Assembly (NCBI GenBank): GCA_950097015.1
Contig: CATNEN010000031.1
Location: 124,001 to 188,000, forward strand
Direction: 5' to 3'
From: Macrostomum hystrix
Taxonomy: Eukaryota; Platyhelminthes; Macrostomidae
DNA length: 64,000 nt
The notes beneath the pieces were generated by a model. That model saw nothing but the letters and a program-made list of their open reading frames with translations, had not been told where the DNA came from and ran no database searches. Both the position numbers and the translations under genes were made by a program. This document shows, in pieces, positions 47,840 to 60,350 of the stretch; position 1 is the stretch's first letter, and each line of letters begins with the position of its first letter.

Positions 47840-49405
47840 CGAGCTAAACTCCTCCTCCGGAGGAGGTTGAGGGGAGAGAACTCCCATCGCCTGATCTCCA
47901 ATCGCCTGATCTTCCCCCGCCTGATCTCCCACCGTCTCATCTCCCATCGCCTCATCTCCCATCGCCTAATCTCCCATCGCCTAATCTCCCATCGCCTGAT
48001 CTCCCATTGCCTGATCTCCCATCGCCTCATCTCCCATCGCCTAATCTCCCATCGGCTGATCTCCCATCGGCTGATCTCCCATCGCCTCATCTCCCATCGC
48101 CTGATCTCCTATCCCCTCATCTCCCGTCGCCTGATCTCCCATCGCCTCATCTTTCATCGCCTCATCTCCCATCGCCTCATCTCCCATCGCCTCATCTCCC
48201 ATCGCCTTATCTCTCATCGCCTAAACTCCCATTGCCTCATCTCCCGTCGCCACATCTCCCATCGCCTCATCTAACCAAAAACTCCTCACCCAATGATGTC
48301 TGAAAGTAGCAATGTGCGTAAACCGCCTTTTGTCCGACTAAACTGCTGAAAACAATTCAAAATTGACCAATTTTTATTTAGCTACCATGCCCAGAATCTT
48401 CAGAATTAAAATAGACGACAACTTTCGGATAAGATTGAGGGGCTAGAAATCATATCGCGCGAACTCCATCAACTTTAAATTAAACCCCACCCGTTAAAAC
48501 AGGTGAAGTCCGAGCCATTAATATTGACGACAGCCAGTTCTCCGGGCCCCGCTCAGTCAGAGGTGCGAATTTCAATAAATAAAATTCAACAGCCCGCCTT
48601 CGAGAATAGGAATGTGTGAAACTGTATTGTGGCGAATTCTCTCTCCTTAGCAATCTCGCCGAGACACTGTACACTCAGCTGAAAGCATTGCAAAAGTATA
48701 AAAACTTTATTTGCCCTTGGCATCCCCAATTTCGGAATTCAGCAATGAAATTTATATCTCTGGATTTAGAACTTCAAGTTCTCTCCAGCAGTACAAATGT
48801 TATCCACAAATCTTAAAAAAGCAAAATAATATTCTCAGTTGAAATTTCTGCAAAAGGCAGCCAGTTTTTTATTAAGTACATTCTTCTCCACCTACACTGA
48901 GAGGCCCGCAAATTTTATCAATTGAATTTTAACCCAGCCAACTCTGCCCTGCCCATTGTACGCACTTCAATATTGAACAAATCAGACCCCTCAATAGAAC
49001 TGACTAACGGCACCCTCTCTCCGCCAATACACAGAGGCAGTTAGAATGTGCGTACGGCCACCTCTCCGCCCCATTTTTTTCAAACCGACTGCCAACCCTC
49101 CACTGGAGAGAAAATACACTAAACAGATAGGCACAAAATGTTGACGCAACTCATTTAACCGAGGCCAATTTCATCACAGCGGGAAGGACATTTGCCTACT
49201 ATATACTACTTAATAGCCTTTCTGCTTTTTTGAGGATCATAGAATTTGAAATTTCAGAATTAAAATAGCCTATAGCCTTCCTCGGAAAATTTCCCATTTT
49301 CCCATATAAGTTTCAACGCTGAGTTGCCAGTATTCTAGGAGGAGATGTCGAACTGACACACACACACACAGACAGACAAACAACACGTGAAAATTAGTAT
49401 ATTTA
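47840..49405 (+). mobile_element. Element 2, copy 4 (hybrid array, long 3' module)
   Basis: Array 47881-48275 is short (about 26 units). It begins like the array of copy 3 (TCTTCCCCCGCCTGA) and ends like that of copy 2 (CTATCCCCTCATCTCCCG and CTTTCATCG variants), as expected for the junction of an unequal crossover. The rest equals copy 2 shifted by 4009 bp. Confidence 0.77.
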
Positions 49406-51848
49406 CGAGCTAAACTCCTCCTCCGGAGGAGGTTGAGGGGAGAGAACTCCCATCGCCTGATCTCCAATCGCCTGATCTTCCCCCGCCTGATCTCCCACCG
49501 TCTCATCTCCCATCGCCTCATCTCCCATCGCCTAATCTCCCATCGCCTAATCTCCCATCGCCTGATCTCCCATTGCCTGATCTCCCATCGCCTCATCTCC
49601 CATCGCCTAATCTCCCATCGGCTGATCTCCCATCGGCTGATCTCCCATCGCCTCATCTCCAATCGCCTGATCTCCCATCGCCTAATCTCCCATCGCCTCA
49701 TCTCCCATCGCCTAATCTCCCATCGCCTAATCTCCCATCGCCTCATCTCCCATCGCCTCATCTTCCATCACCTGATCACCCATCACCTCATCTCCCATCG
49801 CCTAATCTCCCATCGCATCATCTCCCATCGTCTCATCTCCCATCGCCTCATCTCCTATCGCCTAATCTCCCATCGCCTCATCTCCCATCGCCTCATCTCC
49901 CATCGCCTCATCTCACATCGCCTGATCTCCCATCGCCTCATCTCCCATCGCCTAATCTCCCATCGCCTAATCTCCCATCGCCTGATCTCCCATTGCCTGA
50001 TCTCCCATCGCCTCATCTCCCATCGCCTAATCTCCCATCGGCTGATCTCCCATCGGCTGATCTCCCATCGCCTCATCTCCAATCGCCTGATCTCCCATCG
50101 CCTAATCTCCCATCGCCTCATCTCCCATCGCCTAATCTCCCATCGCCTAATCTCCCATCGCCTCATCTCCCATTGCCTGATCTCCCATCGCCTCATCTCC
50201 CATCGCCTAATCTCCCATCGGCTGATCTCCCATCGGCTGATCTCCCATCGCCTCATCTCCAATCGCCTGATCTCCCATCGCCTAATCTCCCATCGCCTCA
50301 TCTCCCATCGCCTAATCTCCCATCGCCTAATCTCCCATCGCCTCATCTCCCATCGCCTCATCTTCCATCACCTGATCACCCATCACCTCATCTCCCATCG
50401 CCTAATCTCCCATCGCATCATCTCCCATCGTCTCATCTCCCATCGCCTCATCTCCTATCGCCTAATCTCCCATCGCCTCATCTCCCATCGCCTCATCTCC
50501 CATCGCCTCATCTCACATCGCCTGATCTCCCATCGCCTCATCTCCCATCGCCTAATCTCCCATCGCCTAATCTCCCATCGCCTGATCTCCCATTGCCTGA
50601 TCTCCCATCGCCTCATCTCCCATCGCCTAATCTCCCATCGGCTGATCTCCCATCGGCTGATCTCCCATCGCCTCATCTCCAATCGCCTGATCTCCCATCG
50701 CCTAATCTCCCATCGCCTCATCTCCCATCGCCTAATCTCCCATCGCCTAATCTCCCATCGCCTCATCTCCCATCGCCTCATCTTCCATCACCTGATCACC
50801 CATCACCTCATCTCCCATCGCCTAATCTCCCATCGCCTCATCTCCCATCGCCTCATCTCCCATCGCCTCATCTCCCATCGCCTGATCTCCCATCGCCTGA
50901 TCTCCCATCGCCTGATCTCCCATAGCCTCATCTCCCATCGGCTCATCTCCCGTCGCCTGATCTCCCATCGCCTGATCTCCTATCGCCTGATCTCCTATCG
51001 CCTGATCTCCCATCGCCTAATCTCCCATCGCCTCATCTCCCATCGCCTGATCTCCCATCGCCTGATCTCCCATCGCCTGATCTCCCATCGGCTCATCTCC
51101 CGTTGCCTGATCTCCCATCGCCTGATCTCCCATCGCCTGATCTCCCATCGCCTCATCTCCGATCGCCTGATCTCCCATCGCCTGATCTCCCATTGCCTGA
51201 TCTCCCATTGCCTGATCTCAAATCGCCTCAGTTCTTTTCAAATGTTACAAAGCAAAATAATAATTCACAGTTGAAATTTCATTGCCTTTAGCGCAAAGGG
51301 CAGCCAGTTTTTTAGTAAGTACATTCTTCTCCGCCTACACTGAGAGGCCCGCAAATTAAAAAATTATATTTTAACCCAGCCAACTCTGCCCTGCCCATTG
51401 TACGCACTTCAATATTGAACAAATCAGACCCCTCAATAGAACTGACTAACGGCACCCTCTCTCCGCCAATACACAGAGGCAGTTAGAATGTGCGTACGGC
51501 CACCTCTCCGCCCCATTTTTTTTCAAACCGACTGCCAACCCTCCACTGGAGAGAAAATACACTAAACAGATAGGCACAAAATGTTGACGCAACTCATTTA
51601 ACCGAGGCCAATTTCATCACAGCGGGAAGGACATTTGCCTACTATATACTACTTAATAGCCTTTCTGCTTTTTTGAGGATCATAGAATTTGAAATTTCAG
51701 AATTAAAATAGCCTATAGCCTTCCTCGGAAAATTTCCCATTTTCCCATATAAGTTTCAACGCTGAGTTGCCAGTATTCTAGGAGGAGATGTCGAACTGAC
51801 ACACAGACACACAGACAGACAAACAACACGTGAAAATTAGTATATTTA
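49406..51848 (+). mobile_element. Element 2, copy 5
   Basis: Same length (2443 bp) and, as far as can be read, same sequence as copy 3, displaced by 4009 bp. Array 49447-51229. Confidence 0.77.
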
Positions 51849-54321
51849 CGAGCTAAACTCCTCCTCCGGAGGAGGTTGAGGGGAGAGAACTCCCATCGCC
51901 TGATCTCCAATCGCCTGATCTTCCCCCGCCTGATCTCCCACCGTCTCATCTCCCATCGCCTCATCTCCCATCGCCTAATCTCCCATCGCCTAATCTCCCA
52001 TCGCCTGATCTCCCATTGCCTGATCTCCCATCGCCTCATCTCCCATCGCCTAATCTCCCATCGGCTGATCTCCCATCGGCTGATCTCCCATCGCCTCATC
52101 TCCAATCGCCTGATCTCCCATCGCCTAATCTCCCATCGCCTCATCTCCCATCGCCTAATCTCCCATCGCCTAATCTCCCATCGCCTCATCTCCCATCGCC
52201 TCATCTTCCATCACCTGATCACCCATCACCTCATCTCCCATCGCCTAATCTCCCATCGCATCATCTCCCATCGTCTCATCTCCCATCGCCTCATCTCCTA
52301 TCGCCTAATCTCCCATCGCCTCATCTCCCATCGCCTCATCTCCCATCGCCTCATCTCACATCGCCTGATCTCCCATCGCCTCATCTCCCATCGCCTAATC
52401 TCCCATCGCCTAATCTCCCATCGCCTGATCTCCCATTGCCTGATCTCCCATCGCCTCATCTCCCATCGCCTAATCTCCCATCGGCTGATCTCCCATCGGC
52501 TGATCTCCCATCGCCTCATCTCCCATCGCCTAATCTCCCATCGCCTAATCTCCCATCGCCTCATCTCCCATTGCCTGATCTCCCATCGCCTCATCTCCCA
52601 TCGCCTAATCTCCCATCGGCTGATCTCCCATCGGCTGATCTCCCATCGCCTCATCTCCAATCGCCTGATCTCCCATCGCCTAATCTCCCATCGCCTCATC
52701 TCCCATCGCCTAATCTCCCATCGCCTAATCTCCCATCGCCTCATCTCCCATCGCCTCATCTTCCATCACCTGATCACCCATCACCTCATCTCCCATCGCC
52801 TAATCTCCCATCGCATCATCTCCCATCGTCTCATCTCCCATCGCCTCATCTCCTATCGCCTAATCTCCCATCGCCTCATCTCCCATCGCCTCATCTCCCA
52901 TCGCCTCATCTCACATCGCCTGATCTCCCATCGCCTCATCTCCTATCGCCTAATCTCCCATCGCCTGATCTCCCATTGCCTGATCTCCCATCGCCTCATC
53001 TCCCATCGCCTAATCTCCCATCGGCTGATCTCCCATCGGCTGATCTCCCATCGCCTCATCTCCAATCGCCTGATCTCCCATCGCCTAATCTCCCATCGCC
53101 TCATCTCCCATCGCCTAATCTCCCATCGCCTAATCTCCCATCGCCTCATCTCCCATCGCCTCATCTTCCATCACCTGATCACCCATCACCTCATCTCCCA
53201 TCGCCTAATCTCCCATCGCATCATCTCCCATCGTCTCATCTCCCATCGCCTCATCTCCTATCGCCTAATCTCCCATCGCCTCATCTCCCATCGCCTCATC
53301 TCCCATCGCCTCATCTCACATCGCCTGATCTCCCATCGCCTCATCTCCCATCGCCTAATCTCCCATCGCCTCATCTCCCATCGCCTCATCTCCCATCGCC
53401 TAATCTCCCATCGGCTGATCTCCCATCGCCTCATTTCTCATTGCCTCATCTCCCGTCGCCACATCTCCCATCGCCTGATCTCCCATCGCCTCATCTCCAA
53501 TCGCCTAATCTCCCATCGCCTGATCTCCCATTGCCTGATCTCCCATCGGCTCATCTCCCGTCGCCTGATCTCCCATCGCCTGATCTCCCATCGCCTGATC
53601 TCCTATCGCCTGATCTCCCATCGCCTCATCTCCTATCGCCTGATCTCCCATCGCCTGATCTCCCATTGCCTGATCTCGCATTGCCTGATCTCAAATCGCC
53701 TCAGTTCTTTTCAAATGTTAAAAAGCAAAATAATAATTCACAGTTGAAATTTCATTGCCTTTAGTGCAGAGGGCAGCCAGTTTTTTAGTAAGTACATTCT
53801 TCTCCGCCTACACTGAGAGGCCCGCAAATTAAAAAATTATATTTTAACCCAGCCAACTCTGCCCTGCCCATTGTACGCACTTCAATATTGAACAAATCAG
53901 ACCCCTCAATAGAACTGACTAACGGCACCCTCTCTCCGCCAATACACAGAGGCAGTTAGAATGTGCGTACGGCCACCTCTCCGCCCCATTTTTTTTCAAA
54001 CCGACTGCCAACCCTCCACTGGAGAGAAAATACACTAAACAGATAGGCACAAAATGTTGACGCAACTCATTTAACCGAGGCCAATTTCATCACAGCGGGA
54101 AGGACATTTGCCTACTATATACTACTTAATAGCCTTTCTGCTTTTTTGAGGATCATAGAATTTGAAATTTCAGAATTAAAATAGCCTATAGCCTTCCTCG
54201 GAAAATTTCCCATTTTCCCATATAAGTTTCAACGCTGAGTTGCCAGTATTCTAGGAGGAGATGTCGAACTGACACACAGACACACAGACAGACAAACAAC
54301 ACGTGAAAATTAGTATATTTA
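51849..54321 (+). mobile_element. Element 2, copy 6
   Basis: Array 51890-53702 begins identically to copies 3 and 5, then diverges by unit gains and losses. Short-type 3' module (53703-54321). Confidence 0.75.
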
Positions 54322-54894
54322 GATTCTCAGTTGAAATTTCTGCAAAAGGCAGCCAGTTTAGTAAGCACATTCTTCTCCGCCTACACTGAGAGGCCCGCAA
54401 TTTTATCAATTGAATTTTAACCCAGCCAACTCTGCCCTGCCCATTGTACGCACTTCAATATTGAACAAATCAGACCCCTCAATAGAACTGACTAACGGCA
54501 CCCTCTCTCCGCCAATACACAGGGACAGTTAGAATGTGCGTACGGCCAACTCTCCGCCCCATTTTCAAACCGACTGCCAACCCTCCACTGGAGAGAAAAT
54601 ACACTAAACAGATAGGCACAAAATGTTGACGCAACTCATTTAACCGAGGCCAATTTCATCACAGCGGGAAGGACATTTGCCTACTATATACTACTTAATA
54701 GCCTTTCTGCTTTTTTGAGGATCATAGAATTTGAAATTTCAGAATTAAAATAGCCTATAGCCTTCCTCGGAAAATTTCCCATTTTCCCATATAAGTTTCA
54801 ACGCTGAGTTGCCAGTATTCTAGGAGGAGATGTCGAACTGACACACAGACACACACACACACAGACAAACAACACGTGAAAATTAGTATATTTA
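54322..54894 (+). mobile_element. Element 2, copy 7 (5'-truncated, no array)
   Basis: Starts inside the 3' module at ATTCTCAGTTGAAATTTC (as at 59330 in copy 9) and runs to TTAGTATATTTA. It lacks hairpin and satellite and abuts the end of copy 6 directly. Confidence 0.72.
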
Positions 54895-57565
54895 CGAGCT
54901 AAACTCCTCCTCCGGAGGAGGTTGAGAGGAGAGAACTCCCATCGCCTGATCTCCCATCGCGTCATCTCCTATCGCCTGATCTCCCATCGCCTCATCTCCC
55001 GTCGCCTGATCTCCCATCGCCTCATCTCCCATCACCTGATCACCCATCACCTCATCTCCCATCGCCTAATCTCCCATCGCATCATCTCCCATCGTCTCAT
55101 CTCCCATCGCCTCATCTCCTATCGCCTGATCTCCCATCGCCTAATCTCCCATCGCCTCATCTCCCATCGCCTCATCTCCCATCGCCTGATCTCCCATCGC
55201 CTCATCTCCCGTCGCCACATCTCCTATCGCCTGATCTCCCATCGCCTCATTTCTCATTGCCTCATCTCCCGTCGCCACATCTCCCATCGCCTGATCTCCC
55301 ATCGCCTGATCTCCCATCGCCTCATCTCCCATCGCCTGATCTCCCATCGCCTAATCTCCCATCGCATCATCTCCCATCGTCTCATCTCCCATCGCCTCAT
55401 CTCCTATCGCCTGATCTCCCATCGCCTAATCTCCCATCGCCTCATCTCCCATCGCCTCATCTCCCATCGCCTGATCTCCCATCGCCTCATCTCCCGTCGC
55501 CACATCTCCTATCGCCTGATCTCCCATCGCCTCATTTCTCATTGCCTCATCTCCCGTCGCCACATCTCCCATCGCCTGATCTCCCATCGCCTGATCTCCC
55601 ATCGCCTCATCTCCCATCGCCTGATCTCCCATCGCCTGATCTCCCATCGCCTGATCTCCCATCGCCTCATCTCCCATCGCCTCATCTCCCATCGCTTCAT
55701 CTCCCATCGCCTCATCTCCCATCGCCTCATCTTCCATCACCTGATCACCCATCACCTCATCTCCCATCGCCTAATCTCTCATCGCATCATCTCCCATCGC
55801 CTAATCTCCCATCGCCTCATCTCCCATCGCCTCATCTCCCATCGCCTGATCTCCCATCGCCTCATCTCCCGTCGCCACATCTCCTATCGCCTGATCTCCC
55901 ATCGCCTCATTTCTCATTGCCTCATCTCCCGTCGCCACATCTCCCATCGCCTGATCTCCCATCGCCTCATCTCCCATCGCCTGATCTCCCATCGCCTGAT
56001 CTCCCATCGCCTGATCTCCCATCGCCTCATCTCCCGTCGCCACATCTCCTATCGCCTGATCTCCCATCGCCTCATTTCTCATTGCCTCATCTCCCGTCGC
56101 CACATCTCCCATCGCCTGATCTCCCATCGCCTGATCTCCCATCGCCTCATCTCCCATCGCCTGATCTCCCATCGCCTAATCTCCCATCGCATCATCTCCC
56201 ATCGTCTCATCTCCCATCGCCTCATCTCCTATCGCCTGATCTCCCATCGCCTAATCTCCCATCGCCTCATCTCCCATCGCCTCATCTCCCATCGCCTGAT
56301 CTCCCATCGCCTCATCTCCCGTCGCCACATCTCCTATCGCCTGATCTCCCATCGCCTCATTTCTCATTGCCTCATCTCCCGTCGCCACATCTCCCATCGC
56401 CTGATCTCCCATCGCCTGATCTCCCATCGCCTCATCTCCCATCGCCTGATCTCCCATCGCCTGATCTCCCATCGCCTGATCTCCCATCGCCTCATCTCCC
56501 ATCGCCTCATCTCCCATCGCTTCATCTCCCATCGCCTCATCTCCCATCGCCTCATCTTCCATCACCTGATCACCCATCACCTCATCTCCCATCGCCTAAT
56601 CTCTCATCGCATCATCTCCCATCGCCTAATCTCCCATCGCCTCATCTCCCATCGCCTCATCTCCCATCGCCTGATCTCCCATCGCCTCATCTCCCGTCGC
56701 CACATCTCCTATCGCCTGATCTCCCATCGCCTCATTTCTCATTGCCTCATCTCCCGTCGCCACATCTCCCATCGCCTGATCTCCCATCGCCTGATCTCCC
56801 ATCGCCTCATCTCCCATCGCCTGATCTCCCATCGCCTGATCTCCCATCGCCTGATCTCCCATCGGCTCATCTCCCGTTGCCTGATCTCCCATCGCCTGAT
56901 CTCCCATCGCCTGATCTCCCATCGCCTCATCTCCGATCGCCTGATCTCCCATCGCCTGATCTCCCATTGCCTGATCTCCCATTGCCTGATCTCAAATCGC
57001 CTCAGTTCTTTTCAAATGTTAAAAAGCAAAATAATAATTCACAGTTGAAATTTCATTGCCTTTAGCGCAAAGGGCAGCCAGTTTTTTAGTAAGTACATTC
57101 TTCTCCGCCTACACTGAGAGGCCCGCAAATTTTATCAATTGAATTTTAACCCAGCCAACTCTGCCCTGCCCATTGTACGCACTTCAATATTGAACAAATC
57201 AGACCCCTCAATAGAAATAACTCGCGGCACCCTCTCTCCGCCAATACACAGGGACAGTTAGAATGTGCGTACGGCCAACTCTCCGCCCCATTTTCAAACC
57301 GACTGCCAACCCTCCACTGGAGAGAAAATACACTAAACAGATAGGCACAAAATGTTGACGCAACTCATTTAATCGAGGCCAATTTCATCACAGCGGGAAG
57401 GACATTTGCCTACTATATACTACTTAATAGCCTTTCTGCTTTTTTGAGGATCATAGAATTTGAAATTTCAGAATTAAAATAGCCTATAGCCTGACCAGGA
57501 AAATTTCCCATTTTCCCATATAAGTTTCAAAGTTGACTTGTCAGTATTCTAGGAGGAGATAACCA

Positions 57566-57612
<47 letters not shown>

Positions 57613-57635
57613 ACACGTGAATTTTAGTATATTTA
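54895..57635 (+). mobile_element. Element 2, copy 8
   Basis: Array 54936-57003 (about 138 units) contains an 825-bp (55-unit) higher-order duplication: blocks at 55426-55767 and 56251-56592 match. The short-type 3' module ends in a (GACA)n run and TTTTAGTATATTTA. Thirteen A/G bases then separate it from the resumed element 1 tail. Confidence 0.75.
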
Positions 57636-57647
57636 GAGAGAAGAGAG

Positions 57648-58185
57648 ATGATTTGACGCAGTGCAGAATCGAACCCTAGCCTAGCCTAACTTATTCCTAG
57701 TGCCTACACATCGGCTATTCCGACTGTTGGTTAGTGGGTGCAGAAATCAGCCTTATAAAATGAATTCTCAAAGTTCTGGCTTTGTACAATGAAGTAAGAA
57801 AATAAAGTACACTCAGTCTCGCGGTTGGTTGTGTACATTTATTTCCAATTTGTCTCCAGAGTGCAGGCTTCAAATTCAATCAGCTAGGGGTTGTTGCGCA
57901 ATTTGACGATGCAATTCTAATTCAGTGGCAGTGAGTAAAATTCTCAATAGGCCAAGATGGTTTGACCTTTGAAAAATATTTAAAATGTTTTTCGAATATT
58001 TAATCCCTTTAGCAATAAAGTTAAGCTTAATAAAAATACGTGTAAAATTATCAGTTGACTATAATGTCCCCATATTTGGCATCTTTTGGTGAAGAAATGG
58101 TGAAAATCGGTTGAGCCGTTTTTTCTAAAATCAATCGCCTACCTAGATAGATAGATAGATAGATACATCTCATTTTTAGTATATA
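57648..58185 (+). repeat. Resumed tail of element 1, copy 2
   Basis: Starts ATGATTTGACGCAGTGCAG (compare 10861). The middle differs from copy 1, then about 57990-58185 matches 11117-11291: TTTTTCGAATATTTAATCCC, GTGAAAATCGGTTGAGCCG, a (GATA)n run, TTTTTAGTATATA. Confidence 0.75.
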
Positions 58186-59846
58186 CGAGCGGAATTCCTC
58201 CTCCGGAGGAAGTTAGGGGAGAGAACTCCCATTGCCTCATCTCCCGTCGCCAAATCTCGCATCGCCTGATCTCCCATCGCCTCATCTCCCGTCGCCTCAT
58301 CTCCCATCGCCTCATCTCCCATCGCCTCATCTCTCATTGCCTCATCTCCCATCGCCTCATCTCCCATCGCCTGATCTCCCATCGCCTGATCTCCCATCGC
58401 CTCATCTCCCGTCGCCTGATCTCCCATCGCCTAATCTCCCATCGCCTCATCTCCCGTCGCCTGATCTCTCATCGCCTGATCTCCCATCGCCTCATCTCCC
58501 ATCGCCTCATCTCCTATCGCCTGATCTCCCATCGCCTAATCTCCCATCGCCTCATCTCCCATCGCCTCGTCTCCCATCGCCTCATCTCCCATCGCCTGAT
58601 CTCCTATCCCCTCATCTCCCGTCGCCTGATCTCCCATCGCCTCATCTTTCATCGCCTCATCTCCCATCGCCTCATCTCCCATCGCCTCATCTCCCATCGC
58701 CTTATCTCTCATCGCCTAAACTCCCATTGCCTCATCTCCCGTCGCCACATCTCCCATCGCCTCATCTAACCAAAAACTCCTCACCCAATGATGTCTGAAA
58801 GTAGCAATGTGCGTAAACCGCCTTTTGTCCGACTAAACTGTTGAAAACAATTCAAAATTGACCAATTTTTCTTTAGCTACCATGCCCAGAATCTTCAGAA
58901 TTAAAATAGACGACAACTTTCGGATAAGATTGAGGGGCTAGAAATCATATCGCGCGAACTCCATCAACTTTAAATTAAACCCCACCCGTTAAAACAGGTG
59001 AAGTCCGAGCCATTAATATTGACGACAGCCAGTTCTCCGGGCCCCGCTCAGTCAGAGGTGCGAATTTCAATAAATAAAATTCAACAGCCCGCCTTCGAGA
59101 ATAGGAATGTGTGAAACTGTATTGTGGCGAATTCTCTCTCCTTAGCAATCTCGCCGAGACACTGTACACTCAGCTGAAAGCATTGCAAAATTATAAAAAC
59201 TTTATTTGCCCTTGGCATCCCCAATTTTCGGAATTCAGCAATGAAATTTATATCTCTGGATTTAGAACTTCAAGTTCTCTCCAGCAGTACAAATTTTATC
59301 CACAAATCTAAAAAAAGCAAAATAATAATTCTCAGTTGAAATTTCTGCAAAGGGCAGCCAGTTTAGTAAGCACATTCTTCTCCGCCTACACTGAGAGGCC
59401 CGCTAATTTTATAAATTGAATTTTAACTCAGCCAACTCTGCCCTGCCCATTGTACGCACTTCAATATTGAACAAATCAGACCCCTCAATAGAACTGACTA
59501 ACGGCACCCTCTCTCCGCCAATACACAGAGGCAGTTAGACTGTGCGTACGGCCACCTCTCCGCCGTATTTTTTTTCAAACCGACTGCCAACCCTCCACTG
59601 GAGAGAAAATACACTAAACAGATAGGCACAAAATGTTGACGCAACTCATTTAACCGAGGCCAATTTCATCACAGCGGGAAGGACATTTGCCTACTATATA
59701 CTACTTAATAGCCTTTCTGCTTTTTTCAGGATCATAGAATTCGAAATTTCAGAATTAAAATAGCCTATAGCCTGACCAGGAAAATTTCCCATTTTCCCAT
59801 ATAAGTTTCAAAGTTGACTTGTCAGTATTCTAGGAGGAGATAACCA

Positions 59847-59881
<35 letters not shown>

Positions 59882-59904
59882 ACACGTGAATTTTAGTATA
59901 TTTA
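58186..59904 (+). mobile_element. Element 2, copy 9 (long 3' module)
   Basis: Starts CGAGCGGAATTCC with hairpin CCTCCTCCGGAGGAAG. Array 58226-58770 (about 36 units), long-type 3' module, (GACA)n run, end TTTTAGTATATTTA. It abuts the end of element 1 directly. Confidence 0.75.
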
Positions 59905-60350
59905 CGAGCGGAATTCCTCCTCCGGAGGAAGTTGAGGGGATAGAACTCCCATCGCCTGAATTCCATCCGTCAAATTCTAACTATGCAAAGAGAACTCCGT
60001 GCACTTTGAATCAGGTGAACTCAGAGTAGTCCATTTGAGGGCAGTTAGGTAGCCCCGGACCAGCTCTGTTTGTAAGCACATTCCTCTCTCCGCCAAGGCA
60101 GAGGTGCGATTTTCGATAATTAAAAATACTAAAAAGATTGAGCAGCCCGCCTCCTCACCGCCCCAGTCAGTGTGCGCCCATTTTTTATGCAATAATTGGT
60201 TTTTCGTACTCCAATATCGCTTTCCATGTGGAGCCTTGCGATGTCCCCTAAAATCCCTGCACCTCAGTCACCCGCTCACACTTTGCAATCTCCCCTGAGA
60301 ACTCTTATTCACCCCTCACCATTTCAAATATCTCCTAGGAAGAAATTCTT
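59905..60350 (+). mobile_element. Element 2, copy 10 (degenerate)
   Basis: Hairpin start CGAGCGGAATTCCTCC and a single satellite-like unit (CTCCCATCGCCTGA). After this the sequence matches the long 3' module only loosely (CAGAGGTGCGA, CAGCCCGCC at about 60098-60150). No clear 3' end. Confidence 0.5.

Larger units (their letters stand above)
44273..52099 (+). repeat. 4009-bp tandem segmental duplication
   Basis: 44273-48090 recurs at 48282-52099 with a constant 4009-bp offset and no difference noticed. Landmarks: start of copy 3/copy 5 at 45397/49406, poly-T variants, and dinucleotide run lengths. It covers the end of copy 2, all of copy 3 and the start of copy 4. Confidence 0.85.
17972..58185 (+). 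mobile_element. Composite satellite-bearing element 1, copy 2 (nested)
   Basis: Same module order as copy 1: leader 17972-18065, 18-bp array, 23-bp array, tail. The tail is split: its first part ends ATTAGTCTAAA at 41375 and it resumes TGATTTGACGCAGTGCAG at 57649, exactly where copy 1 is continuous (10860/10861). It then runs to TTTTTAGTATATA at 58185. The interruption is the chain of element 2 copies; a gypsy element interrupts the 23-bp array. Without insertions the copy would be about 20 kb, against 4.5 kb for copy 1, nearly all from expansion of the 23-bp array. Confidence 0.65.

Noticed and set aside
41403-58798. Frames of up to about 700 codons of (LISHR)n, (SPHLP)n, (MGDEA)n and (RRWEM)n type
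   Set aside because: Products of the 15-bp satellite, open in five of six frames. Identical frames in different copies reflect duplication, not selection.
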